In this document: one piece after another, positions 22,868 through 33,897 of the stretch
Position numbering within the stretch: position 1 is the stretch's first letter
How the letters are laid out: every line of letters starts with the position of its first letter
From: Saccopteryx bilineata
Taxonomy: Eukaryota; Chordata; Mammalia; Chiroptera; Emballonuridae
DNA: 64,000 nt
Direction of reading: 5' to 3'
Assembly (NCBI RefSeq): GCF_036850765.1
Contig: NC_089493.1
Coordinates: 131,942,239-132,006,238, forward strand
Position numbers and translations under genes: made by a program
The notes under the pieces: model-generated
What the model was told of the DNA's origin: nothing
Databases searched by the model: none
The model's input: the letters and a program-made list of their open reading frames with translations, nothing else

Positions 22868-23245
22868 TTTTTTTTTTTTTTTTTGTATTTCTCTGAAGCT
22901 GGAAACGGGGAGAGACAGTCAGACAGACTCCCGCATGTGCCGGCCTGGGATCCACCCAGCACGCCCACCAGGGGCGACATTCTGCCCCTCCGGTGCGTCG
23001 CTCCGCCGCGACCAGAGCCACTCTAGCGCCTGGGTCAGAGGCCAAGGAGCCATCCCCAGCGGCCAGGCCATCTTTGCTCCAATGGAGCCTTGGCTGCGGG
23101 AGGTGAAGAGAGAGACAGAGAGGAAGGAGGGGTTGGGGGCGGAGAAGCAAATGGGCGCCTCTCCTATGTGGCCTGGCCAGGAATCGAACCGGGGTCCCCC
23201 GCACTGCAGGCCGTCGCTCTACTGCTGAGCCAACCGGCCAGGGCC
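22868..23245 (-). mobile_element. Ves-type SINE, class 1, inside L1-A ORF2
   Basis: Minus-strand copy running from poly(T) to head. Perfect 10-bp target duplication CCTAGGAATA at 22858-22867 and 23246-23255. Has only one internal unit. Confidence 0.95.
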
Positions 23246-24766
23246 CCTAGGAATAATTTTAACCAGCGAGATTAAAGACTTGTATTCATAATATTATAAA
23301 ACATTGATAAAAGAAATCAGGGAAGATACAAACAAGTAGAAGCATATATTGTGCTCATGCTTAGGAAGAATAAACATCATTAAAATGTCTATATTACCCA
23401 AAGCAATTTATAAATTCAATATGCAATGCTAATTAAAATACCAATGACTTACTTCAAAGATATAGAACACATATTCCAAAAATTTATATGGAACCAAAAA
23501 AGAACATGAATAATCTCAACAATCTTGAAAAGGAAGAATAAAGTGGGAGGTATCACACTTCCTGATATCAAGTTATACTACAAGGCCATTGTTCTCAATA
23601 CAGCTTGGTACTGGCATAAGAACAGGCATATAGATCAATGGAACAGAACAGAGAACCCAGAAATAAACTCACACTTTTAAGGACAACTGATATTTGACAA
23701 CGGAGGTAAGAGCATACAATGGAGTAAAGACAGCCTCTTCAACAAATGGTGTTGGGAAAATTGGACCGCTACCTGCAAGAAAATGAAACTAGGCCACCAA
23801 CTTACACCATTCACAAAAATAAATTCAAAATGGATAAAAGATTAAATGTAAGCTGTAAAACCATAAGCATCTTAGAAGAAAACATAAGCAGTAAGCTCTC
23901 TGACATCTCTCGCAGCAATGTATTTGCCGATTTATCTTCACGGGGAGGGAAATAAAGGACAGGATAAACAAATGGGACTATATCAAACTAAAATGTTTTT
24001 GCACAGCTAAAGACAATAAAAACAAAATAAAATGACAAACTACACAGTGGGAAAACATATTTGACAATATGTCTGATAAGGGGTTAATAACCAGAATTTA
24101 TAAATAACTTGTAAAACTCAAAACCAGGGAGACAAACAATCCAATCAAAAATGGGCTAAAGAACTGAATAGACACTTCTCCAAAGAGGACATACAGATGG
24201 CCAATAGGCATATGAAAAAATGTTCAACATTACTAATCATTAGAGAAATGCAAATTAAAACCACAATGAGATATCACCTCACACCAGTCAGAATGGTGCT
24301 CATCAACAAAACAACACAGAATAAGTGCTGGCAAGGATGTGGAGAAAAGGGAACCCTCCTGCACTGCTGGTGGGAATGCAGACTGGTGTAGCCACTGTGG
24401 AAAACAGTATGAGGATTCCTCAAAGAATTAAAAATCGAACTGCCTTTTGACCCAGCTATACCACTTTTAGGAATATACCCCAAGAACACCATAGCACTAT
24501 TTCAAAAGAAGAAATACACCCCCATGTTTATGGCAGCATTGTTCACAATAGCGAAGATCTGGAAACAGCCCAAGTGTCCGTCAGTGGATCAGTGGATTAA
24601 AAAGCTTTGGTACATATATACTATGGAATACTACTTAGCCATAAGAAATGATGACATCGGATCATTTACAACAACATGGATGAACTTTGATAACATTATA
24701 CTGAGCGAAATAAGTAAATCAGAAAAAACTAAGAACTATATGATTCTGTACATAGGTGGGACATAA

Positions 24767-24950
24767 AAATGAAACTCAGAGACATAGACGAGTGTGGAGG
24801 TTACGGGGTGGGGGAGGGGAGGGAGGAGGTTGGGGGAGGGCAGGGGCACAAAGAAAACCAGTTAGAAGGTGACAGAAGACAATTTGACTTTGGGTGATGG
24901 GAATGCAGCATAATCAAATGTCAAAAAAAATAAAATAAAAGAATATATAG
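24767..24950 (+). other. L1-A 3'UTR with G-rich tract
   Basis: A G-run block at about 24800-24845 (GGGGTGGGGGAGGGGAGGGA and more) has spacing fit for a G-quadruplex on the plus strand. Then GACTTTGGGTGATGGG and an A-rich tail. G-rich 3'UTR tracts are known in mammalian L1. Confidence 0.8.
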
Positions 24951-25376
24951 ACTTGCTGTCAATTTGTTAGCTAGAACTCAGTGCTCTTTATAACTGTCAG
25001 ACAATAGGTTAATTTATCCTTTATTATGCAACTTCATACAGGAAAGGGATTTTCTCTGAGCCACTGTAATATTCCCACAATGTAAACTAGTATTTATTAA
25101 ATTGATGCATGAGCATTATTGAATTGGTGACTCTGTAGAAAGATATATGTCTTACTTTCTGGTTCAAAAGGAAGGCATTTTTCCCATTCTGACAAAATAT
25201 TGTGCCATTACTTAGATTTACTGACAAGTAAATAGCTAGTAAAAACTCAATGCCAATACCTAGATTAATTATGGACTATCTATCATTAAGTAATCCCAAT
25301 TACAAACAATTTCATTTTTTGTTTGTCCTTATTTCTAGCAGATCAGTTGTAGACAATGAATTTTCATTTCCCATAT
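24951..25376. other. AT-rich noncoding DNA
   Basis: Unique-looking sequence between L1-A and the hAT element. No gene recognised. Confidence 0.5.
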
Positions 25377-25384
25377 ATCTAGTG

Positions 25385-26615
25385 CTGTGATGGTGAACCT
25401 ATGACATGCGTTGTCAACTCTGAACGTGTAGCCATTTTCGATGACATGCAGCCGCATGTGTCTGCATACCAGAGAAGTATGGGGCCACATGCCAAGAAGG
25501 ACCTTTCATCCTTGGCTCCTGCACGGCCAGATGCAGTAGCCGAGGATAAAACATTTGCTGTAGTGTAAACACTCTGTGCTGGAGGTCTGTAGGCCAAAAC
25601 AACAGAACTCTGGCATAGAGCATCTAGTTCTTGGACTTCTGGTTAGGCCGTTAGGAGATCTTTGACCTCATTTCCGGCCAGCTGAGTAGGGAGCAGCAGA
25701 ATGCCATGGCGGACGCATCTCTGGGGGCCCTGTGATCGCCATTACCAGCAACCACATAACCACAGCAACCATCATCCAATCTACTGTTCTGGGGTGTCGT
25801 GGATTTCTAATTGACCATCATTACTGACATATTGTGAGGGGGAGGCTGAGAGAGGGGAAGGCCTGTGCTATGGGTGCCGTTTCCTGCCATTAGAAATAGC
25901 GGCAGCCACCTTAATTTACATAAGATGCAACTGGCAGAATTTCAAGACAGCATCTGGGCTCAGGTGTTTGTTGACTTGAGGTCAAGGCTTCAGAATCTGA
26001 AAAGGTATCACTTGGAGAATCCAGAGGAGTGCCACTACGAACAGAAAATCTGGAGTGCCTGGAACCGATTACCAGACACTTTTGGCACCCTGAAAAATAT
26101 AGCAATGGTTTTACTCATAATTTTTCCCTCTGCGTACTTTTGTGAGACCTTATTCTCAGCATTAAATAATATTAAAACCAACAAAAGAAACAGATTGACA
26201 GAAGAAGTTAGTAGCACTTGCTTGGGCTTGAAGTGTACAAAATACCAACCTTCAATTGCAGATTTAGCCAATGAAATTCAGCAACAAAACAGCCATTGAT
26301 AGGCAGGTTAGTTAAAGAATTCCCCTTCCCCCTCACTTAACTTAGTTCACAGCACCCCACACAAGTTAAATAATATCAAGACCAACAAAAGAAATTGAAT
26401 GACAGATGAACAAAGAAGTCACTAAGCAGGTAAGTTACATAATTAGTTTTTGGTTTATTAAATACAGTTATATATTACAATTATACATTTTTATTATTTA
26501 AACTATAAATATCATGAAATTATGGGTTTTTTTCTCGAAGTGACACACCACCCGAGTTATGCTCGGTTTTTTGGCAAATTTTGACACACCAAGCTCAAAA
26601 GATTGCCCATCGCTG
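25385..26615 (+). mobile_element. hAT DNA transposon, internally deleted, with transposase remnant
   Basis: 1,231 bp between an exact 8-bp target duplication ATCTAGTG (25377-25384 and 26616-26623). The ends are imperfect inverted repeats: left CTGTGATGGTGAACCTATGA, right (reverse complement) CAGCGATGGGCAATCTTTTG. Only the C-terminal part of a transposase remains (25865-26299), so most of the coding region was lost. A short stretch near 26165-26190 with ACCAACAAAAGAAA recurs at 26378-26400, suggesting a local duplication. Confidence 0.9.
25865..26299 (+). pseudogene. hAT transposase C-terminal dimerisation region, remnant
   Basis: An open frame of 144 codons. Its second half carries the hAT C-terminal signature: a W-x-x-LPDTFGTLKNIA lead, then PSAYFCETLFSALNNIKTN and KRNRLTEE. 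The nearest host-gene look-alikes I know are transposon-derived proteins of the ZBED5/SCAND3 type. The zinc finger and catalytic core are absent. The frame is still open over 144 codons but has no start context and no domain beyond dimerisation, so I call it a remnant. Confidence 0.8.
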
Positions 26616-26921
26616 ATCTAGTGTCTTATCAGTTCCCTCATCCTACCAATATGAGAACATTTACTAATTATATTTCTAATTAACAAAATGTCTTATTCTC
26701 TTCTGTTGGCCTTTGAATTATTATAATGATCAAATTCACAATAAAGTTCTTGAATTTGGACCTCCACTGTTTCTTATAACTGACTAATTTTTTTGTCCAA
26801 CAGACATTTAAAGACATTGTGCCTATGATACTAAATGTAAAAATGTATATAACTTCTAAGTTTTTAATTTTCCTGTGATATATATACCTAAGTATTTCTT
26901 TCATCTCTTGGCTCAATTACA

Positions 26922-27048
26922 CTGCTCACAAAAATTAGGGGATCAAGGAACATGCAGATACTCCAGTACTTTCAGCCTTTTGTTTAGTGCATTTTCACCA
27001 ATGAAATAAAAGTTGGTGTTGCATCTCATTTGCATAATCAAACAACTT
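26922..27048 (-). mobile_element. Mariner-type MITE, half copy
   Basis: Starts after TA with CTGCTCACAAAAATTAGGGG, the same end as copies at 43403 and 47007. The interior matches their right halves in reverse complement (GTGCATTTTCACCAATGAAA). It stops where L1-C begins, and the other half is not found beyond the L1. Confidence 0.85.
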
Positions 27049-27422
27049 TCTTTAACCTAAAAGAGAAATTAAGAAAACAATCACCTTTACTATTGCAACA
27101 AAAAAATAAAGTACCTAGGAATAAATTTAACCAAGGAGATTAAAGACTTGTACTGAGAAAATTATAAAACATTGATAAAGGAAATCAAGGATCAAGGAAG
27201 ATACAAACAAATGGAAGCATGTACCATGTTCATGAATAAGAAGAATAAACATCATTAAAATGTCTATATTACCCAAAGCAATATATAAATTCAATGTAGC
27301 CTGACCTGTGGTGGCGCCGTGGATAAAGCATTGACCTGGAATGCTGAGGTAGTTGGTTCGAAACCCCGGGCTTGCTTGGTCAAGACACATATGGGAATTG
27401 ATGCTTCCTGCTCCTCCCTCTT

Positions 27423-27453
<31 letters not shown>

Positions 27454-29045
27454 TGTCTTCAAAATGAATAAATAAAATCTTTAAAAAAATTCAATGTAAT
27501 ATCAATTAAAATACCAATGACATACTTCAAAGATATAGAACACATATTCCAAAAATTTATACGGAACTGAAAAAGAACACAAATAGCCTCAGCAATCTTG
27601 AAAAAGAAGAATAAAGTGGGAGGCATCACACTTCCTGCTATCAAGTTATACTACAAGGCCACTGTTCTCAAAACAGTTTGGTTCTGGCATAAGAACAGGC
27701 ATATAGATCAATGGAACAGAACTGAGAACCCAGAAATAAACCCACAGCTCTATGGACAACTGATATTTAACAAAGGAGGTTAAGAGCATACAATGGTGTG
27801 CTCTTTAACAAATGGTGATGGGAAAATTGGACAGCTACCTGCAAAAAAGTGAAACTAGACCACCAACTTACACCATTCACAAAAATAAACTCAAAATGGA
27901 TAAAAGACTTAAATGTAAGTCATGAAATCATAAGCATTTTAGAAGAAAACATAGGCAGTAAGCTCTCTGACATCTTTCACAGCAATATATTTGCTGATTT
28001 ATCTCCACAGGCAAGTGAAATAAAAGACAGGATAAACAAATGGGATTATATCAAACTAAAAAGCTTTTGCACAGCTAAGGACAATGTGAACAGAATAAAA
28101 ACATAAACCACACAATAGGAGAATATATTCGACAATAGGTCTGATAAGTGATTAATAACCAAAATTTATAAAGCACTTGTAAACTCACCACCAGGAAGAT
28201 AAACAATCTAATCAAAACATGGGCAAAAGAAATAAATAGACAGTTCTCCAAAGAGGACATACAGATGGACAATAGACAGATGAAAAAATGTTCAACAGCA
28301 CTAATCATTAGAGAAATGCAAATTAAAACCACAATGAGATATCAACCTCACATCAGTCAGAATGGCGCTCATTAACAAAATAATACAGAATAAGTGCTGG
28401 CAAGGATGTGGAGAAAAGGGAACCCTCCTGCAGACTGGTTTAGCCACCGTGGAAAATGGTATGGAGATTCCTCAAAAAATTAAAAATGGAACTGCCTTTT
28501 GACTTAGCCATCCCACTTTTAGGAATATATCCCAAGAACACCACATCACTGATTCAAAAGAAGAAATGCAACCCTGTTTATGGAAGCATTGTTCACAATA
28601 GCGAAGATCTGGAAACAGCCCAAGTGTCCATGAGAGGACGAGTGGATTAAAAAGCAGTGGTACATATATACAATGGAATACTATGGGGCCACGAAAAAGA
28701 AGGAAATCTTATCTTTTACGACAACATGGATGGATCTGGAAACTATTATGTTAAGTGAAATAAGCCAGGCAGAGAAGGAACAATATCATATGACATCACT
28801 CATTTGAGGAGTCCAATGAACAATGTGAACTGAGGAACGGAACTGAGACAGGGGAGGGATCAAAGGTACCAGAGGAAAATAGAACAGAGGAAAAGGGGAT
28901 GATAGGATGGGATAAACCTGAAGGGAAGGGGGGAGGGCGATGTGTGGAGGGGGGTAAGTGAGATATTGAGGGGAATACGGGGGGAGGAGGGATGCCTTCA
29001 GGGTGACACTAAATCTATGTAAACACAATAAATAAATATCAATAA
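27049..29045 (+). mobile_element. L1-C: 5'-truncated L1 (3' part of ORF2 and 3'UTR)
   Basis: Begins inside ORF2 (KYLGINLTKEIKDLY-like) and runs through the C-terminal region ([20 protein letters not shown], then MVWRFLKKLKMELPFDLAIP). The 3'UTR is GA- and G-rich and distinct from L1-A, ending in (AATA)n. Contains frameshifts and stops and lacks part of the cysteine-rich motif ([14 protein letters not shown]). Interrupted by the SINE at 27299. Confidence 0.9.
27299..27486 (+). mobile_element. tRNA-derived SINE, class 2, inside L1-C
   Basis: Head GCCTGACCTGTGGTGGCGCC and CT tract. Perfect 12-bp target duplication AAATTCAATGTA at 27287-27298 and 27487-27498. Confidence 0.95.
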
Positions 29046-29185
29046 AAAAGAAGTTATGGAGAAAATAGTACAATTCTATTCATTTACTTATTTTTTAATG
29101 TGTATAAACTAATGAAAGTTTATTATCTAATTAAGAATCACAATTTAAAAACTGGCCTACATGTCTTTATGATCTTGTGCTAGGC

Positions 29186-29398
29186 CAGTGGTCAGCAAAC
29201 TCAGTAGTCAACAGAGCCAAATATCAACAGTACAATGATTGAAATTTCTTTTGAGAGCTTAATTTTTTAAACTTAAACTATAAAGGTAGGTATATTCCTT
29301 ACTGAGGTAGCGTCTGCATGTGGTATTTTGTGGAAGAGCCACACTCAAGGCGCCAAATAGCTGCATGTGGCTTGTGAGCCGTAGTTTGCCGACCAGGG
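29186..29398 (+). mobile_element. Non-autonomous hAT element, CAGTGGTCAGCAAACT family
   Basis: Left end CAGTGGTCAGCAAACTCAGT and right end GTAGTTTGCCGACCAGG are inverted repeats. Aligns along its length with 1774-1973 and keeps an extra GTGGCTTGTGAGCC block near the right end. No convincing target duplication. Confidence 0.8.
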
Positions 29399-30570
29399 GA
29401 CTATGGAAAGACTTCCTGAAAAGGAAACAAAAAGCTCCAACCACAAAAGGGAAAAATTATAAATTGAAAATTACTAAAATTAAGAATGTCTGTTCTTTAA
29501 AGACCATGTTAAAAGAGTGAAAAAGTAAGCTAAAGATGGGGAAATTATATTTGTAATACACATATCCCCTAAAGACTCAAATTCAGAATATATAAAGAAT
29601 TCCTACAAATCAGTAAGATAAACAACCCATTTTAATAAAGATTTCATTTCTTGATTTTAGAGAGAAGGAGGAGAAAGGGGAAGGTGGGAGGAGTGGGAAG
29701 TATCAACCTGTAGTAATTGCTTCTTGTATGTGCCTTGACCCTAACTGGGGACCTCAGCATTCCATGTTGATGCTCCATCCACTGTGCCACCACAGGTAAG
29801 GCTAGACAACTCATTTTTTAAAAAAGGCTAATAAGAAAACAACAACTTCACAAAAGAGACTATACAAATGATCAATACCCCCAGAAAAAGAAATACAACA
29901 TTTATCAGATTGGTTAAAAATAGAAACAATTGATAATACAGTGTTGCTAAGGATGGCGAGGAACTGAAATTTTCTTATGTTGCTAGCAGAAATTTAACTG
30001 TGCTTTGGAAATAACTCTGGAAAATCCCCTGGTAACAACTGCTACAATAAACCTATCCTATGAACCAGAAATTCTATTCCTAGTAAATACATCCAAGAGG
30101 AATGAGTGGAGATAGATGTCCAACAAAAGACATGTACAAGAATGTTCACAGCAACCTTATTAGTAGCAGCCTCAAGGTAGAACCAACCCATGAGGCCACC
30201 AACAGTGGCATAGATACATATGATATACTCCTACAATGCTAACACTGAAATACTACTTAGCCTGAACTACTTGTACATGCAACACGGATGAACCTTATAC
30301 ACATAACGGTGAACAAAAGCAACCAGATCTGTGAGAATAAGTATTCCATGAATCCGCTTGTGTGATGCTGAAGTGCAGGTAAAACTACTCTTTGGTGACA
30401 GAAACCAGAATAGTGGTTATCTAAGATGAAAGAGAGAGGGTACTGTCTGCACAGAGCCCCCTTAAGTGCTGGAAATATTCACGTTTACATGTATATTTAC
30501 ATATATATAATTCATTGCCTTGTAAATTTAATATTTGTGTTTTTTTTTTTTTACCATATATATCAGTTTT
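29399..30570 (+). mobile_element. Old L1 (L1M-like) ORF2 3' fragment
   Basis: Diverged but ordered L1 features: TATAAAGAATTCCTACAAATCAG, AAGAATGTTCACAGCAACCTTATT, AATACTACTTAGCC, ACATGCAACACGGATGAACC and AAGTATTCCATGAATCC. No open frame survives. Interrupted by the SINE at 29637. Confidence 0.7.
29637..29803 (-). mobile_element. tRNA-derived SINE, class 2, inside old L1
   Basis: Minus-strand copy with GATTTTAGAGAGAAGGAGGA tail side, TGCCTTGACC and the head as TCCACTGTGCCACCACAGG. Confidence 0.85.
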
Positions 30571-30880
30571 AAAAACTTGAAAGGAAGAGCACTGGTTTAG
30601 GTCACCAGGTCCATCTACACATCCAAGTCTCGACCCCTAACCTGAATGTCTCTTTTAGGGACATCTACTCCCATTTCTGAGTAGCTCTGACCATTACAAG
30701 GTGTATCTTTATAATAAACCCTAATCCTATCCCCAAGGAGCTGCTGTCCTTAGGTTCTGATTCTACCCTTTTGGGGACAAATAGAACAAGTCTGTTCCCT
30801 TTTCTAAATATTATCCCCTCAGTTATAGCAAGACTTGTCTGACGGCTGCTGTGATTCTGTTGCAAACCAGCATGACTCGT
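30571..30880. other. Noncoding DNA
   Basis: No gene or repeat identified. May be flank of the LTR candidate at 30881. Confidence 0.35.
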
Positions 30881-31430
30881 AATTTTGCAGGTCTCGAGTG
30901 GGAACGGTGGAGGATTGGAGGATTAGAAAATAAACAGAAAGAAAAAAGACGGGATCAGGAGGCCTCATTGCCAAGTTGATGGCTTGCAAGAGTGAGTCTC
31001 CGTCCCCAAAATGCTTTATTTATAGAGCAGAGAGCAAACTATTTGCAAAACAAAGAGAGCTCAGCTACAAAGTCACATTTCTGAGGCAAACTAAGAATTC
31101 TCCCATGTGCAGAAACCCCCCCATCATGCATAACACCTTAACTTCACAAAACAAAGAATAAAAAGAAAACTGTTTCCAGTCTCTTTGAGGCATGAGGGAT
31201 AGGATGAGTAGAAAACATCAGCATCATAGTAACATGGAGGTGTGGGGAAGGGCACGTAAATTGCCTTTACCAACTTAAATAATCAGAAGTTGTGGGGAAG
31301 AGCTTACTTAGCCTTTAGCAACTTAAGCAAGTGGGGGGGGGGGGCAGCAAGGACCCTGTCAGCTTACTGCCAGTCCCCCACACCTCTGTCCCCCCAAAAT
31401 CAAAACTGTCTCTGCAGCCTGTTTCCCACA
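30881..31430 (-). mobile_element. Candidate solo LTR, minus strand
   Basis: On the minus strand, TATAAATAAAGC (plus strand about 31012-31023) combines a TATA box and an AATAAA signal, followed by a GGGGACGGAGACTCAC leader-like stretch. Upstream (plus 31242-31330) are two imperfect copies of a 40-50 bp block (TGTGGGGAAG, then CCTTTA[C/G]CAACTTAA), as in U3 enhancer repeats. Ends and target duplication could not be set. No viral coding sequence is present. Confidence 0.45.
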
Positions 31431-31859
31431 TGATTCCTTTGGGCTCTAAAGATTCTAGAACTCTATATTTTATTAATCTACATCTTCATTTGCCTTTCTC
31501 TATACCTGTGTTGAGTCTTTCTCCGTCAGTTAAAGTACTCTAAAGTTATGCTTCAACCTGAGATCACCAACTTGTAGATTTTTCTTCAAAATATAAATTT
31601 TAAATGTCAATATTTACAGTATGCAGTTGGCCACACCTAGATCCTTATGTGAGCAGGGAGAGATATCCCTCAATGGTCAACACATTAGAATATCAGTGCA
31701 CCTCATGAAAGACATATAACTCACCAGGATTTGGAGAATGCTCAGCATTAAATGTTCAGACCAGGAAAATGAGAAGTGTATTTCAGAAAGAAAGCAAATC
31801 AGTGGTTGTTGGGCAAATGAGTTTGTAAAAATCTGTATTTTTTATTTGCTTACTTTTAG
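31431..31859. other. Noncoding DNA
   Basis: No gene or repeat recognised. Confidence 0.4.
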
Positions 31860-32406
31860 TGTTAAAAAATGGCGTAGGGCAGCGCCAGGTATGTGATCTG
31901 TGAAATTGCTAATTACCTTCCTGCTTGGGAAGGGCCACTGCTATGCTAATTTTGCTGGAGGAGAGGTTTTCCTGCCAAAAAGGTTTTAAAAGGAGAGAAG
32001 GAGAGGGAGGAAGGAGAAGGAAGCCATGTTTACAGAGTGAGAGCAGAAGAAGACAGAGTGCTAAAGAAAAAGCCAAGATGCTAGGAAAAGACTGAGAAGT
32101 CAGTTTTGCAGAAAAAGAAGCCATGCTGACAGAGTGAGTACAGATGGGGAACCAGAGGTGAGGGGCTTTGGGACTGGTGAGGCCTTTGATTCTAGGAGAA
32201 ACCGGAGAAGATTCTCTCAGTTATGAAACTGGACAATGTCAGTGGTTTTGTGAGCCCTGTGTGTGTTTGTTTGCTCGTTGGCTGGTACAAGTCTTGAATA
32301 AAGGCATGGCTCACCATTTTTTGGTTCCAGTTTCTTTACTATCTGACTGAATCCAATGTGAACATGCATGTGAATGGCCACGACGGACGTGACTACTGGC
32401 CATACA
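31860..32406 (+). mobile_element. Candidate solo LTR, plus strand
   Basis: Begins TGTTAAAAAATGGC. TATA-like TTTTAAAAGG lies at about 31982. Further down is CTTGAATAAAGGC at about 32292, followed by about 100 bp resembling R-U5 and ending near ...GGCCATACA. Order and spacing fit an LTR of about 550 bp. No exact target duplication was found, and the family is not recognised. No viral coding sequence is present. Confidence 0.45.
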
Positions 32407-32785
32407 GTGGTGATTCTTTTGCCTTGCACAGTACAAGAAGGATGGGAACATGGAAAGCACAGGTGATGCCTAAAGTAATAAATTACAATGGACTTCATGA
32501 ACAAACATAAAAGCATTTCCCTAACCTCAAAGAGCCAATGAAGAATTCATGGAATTGTGTATTTTAAGTGAAAGTTTAGGAGATAATATAAAACCAGAAT
32601 GAGATTTTTCTCACACTCAGGATAATGTATGCTTTAGCAGTCCTTACGCCTTCTGTTTAAAAAGCCAAACACAGTTTGCCTTTAGTATCTTTTCATATTG
32701 ATGACTGTCCTCTTACTGCTGAATCTCATATTCTTCCTGTTTTGTCCTTTATTGCACAGACTAGAATAATAATCAAGACAGACTC
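32407..32785. other. Noncoding DNA
   Basis: No gene or clear repeat recognised. Confidence 0.4.
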
Positions 32786-32798
32786 AAGATTATCTACA

Positions 32799-33078
32799 TG
32801 GCCTTGGCAGGCTTGCTCAGTGGAAAGAGTGTCACCCTAGCGTGCAGATGTCCCAGGTTCGATCCCCAATCAGGGCACACAGGAGAAGCGACCATCTGCT
32901 TCTCTCCCCCTCCCACCACCCATTTCCCTCTTGCAACCAGTGGCTCGATTGGTTCCAGCATCAGCCCCAATGCTGAGGATGGCTTGGTTGATTCGGAGCA
33001 TCAGCCCCAGATGGGTGTTGCCAGGTGGATCCAGGTTAGGGCACATAAAAGAGAGTCTGTCTCACTAAAAAAAGAATA
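32799..33078 (+). mobile_element. Older Ves-type SINE
   Basis: A diverged class 1 head (TTGCTCAGTGGAAAGAGTGT, box B GGTTCGATCCCC) followed by the CACAGGAGAAGCGACCATCT body. It lacks the young subfamily's middle part and has a CAGCATCAGCCCCAATGCTG repeat instead. Confidence 0.85.
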
Positions 33079-33536
33079 AGAGTATCTACAGATAAGATTA
33101 TTTGTAATATAAATTATACAAAAATATATTCATCTTATGACTCAGGGAAGTTCTTAGGCAGAATATAAAGTAAAAACGAGAAGAAAAATTTACTACTAAT
33201 AATGCTTTATTATAATCTGAGAGAGAAATTCTTGCACAATTGTGCTCTCCAAGACAAAAAGTGTCATGGAATGGACAGTTTTATGAAGCTGGCCTAGAAA
33301 GATGCCTGAAGAGAGTGAGGTAATGTTACCTCAGTAACTTTAGGTAGAGCCTGCTGCATCATGCAGTGACACACTGACTAAGTAGGAAACTAAGTATGGG
33401 AGGATATAGGACTGAGTTTAGTATTTGACATCAAACCTCTTTCAACTGCTCTGAAGCTACTGTCCCTCCCTTTTTATTCATCTAATACTTGGCACTTAAA
33501 CTCTATTACCAGAAATCTCATCTATTTGTGTTATAA
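33079..33536. other. Noncoding DNA
   Basis: No gene or clear repeat recognised. Confidence 0.4.
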
Positions 33537-33703
33537 TTTCTTTTGTATTTATTGATTGGAGAGAGAAAGGAGAGAGAGAAAGAGAAACTTCAATTTGTTG
33601 TTCTACTTATTTATGCATTCATTTAGTTGTTTCTTGTATGTGTTCTGACTGGGGATCAACTCCGTGGCATATTAGGATAATGCTAAGCTACCTGGCCAGG
33701 ACA
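33537..33703 (-). mobile_element. tRNA-derived SINE, class 4 (older)
   Basis: GA-rich tail side, then TTCTTGTATGTGTTCTGACT and GGGGATCAACTCC (box B complement), ending AGCTACCTGGCCAGG. Confidence 0.8.
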
Positions 33704-33897
33704 ACTCCAAAACCAGTCAGTATTATAATACATGCATTACCAAGGAAGGTAGGAGAAGCTGTTAAACCAACTGATGCCAGTTAAAAATCAATCTTCCTTC
33801 CAGGCTCACAAAGAGAGAAGAGTGCAAAGCAGACTATGACAGGTCATAGTAAGGTTAGTTCAGAACTGCAGCTACAATTTATTTTTTATCATGTATA

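Larger units (their letters stand above)
20142..24766 (+). pseudogene. L1-A ORF2 (endonuclease and reverse transcriptase), decayed
   Basis: Follows the ORF2 order of L1-B. The endonuclease is at about 20142-20960 (VIVGDFNTPLTSL and SIFSDHNGMK), the RT domain at about 21840-22850, with [15 protein letters not shown] at about 22520 and a changed catalytic box ([13 protein letters not shown]) at about 22650. The cysteine-rich end is [18 protein letters not shown] at about 24330, and the stop is TAA at 24764-24766. The expected start is ATA instead of ATG. Many stops and indels, plus SINEs at 21370 and 22868. Confidence 0.9.
9383..24950 (+). mobile_element. L1-A: older full-length-type L1 LINE, split by L1-B and four SINEs
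   Basis: A single L1 can be followed through five insertions: 5'UTR 9383-10663, ORF1 start 10664-11353, the rest of ORF1 19179-20091, ORF2 about 20142-24766 and 3'UTR to about 24950. Removing L1-B (11354-19170) and SINEs at 10843, 19255, 21370 and 22868 leaves about 6.3 kb, the expected length of a mammalian L1. Sequence is continuous across each target duplication. No clear target duplication for L1-A itself. Both ORFs carry many stops and indels, so it is dead and older than L1-B. Confidence 0.92.
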
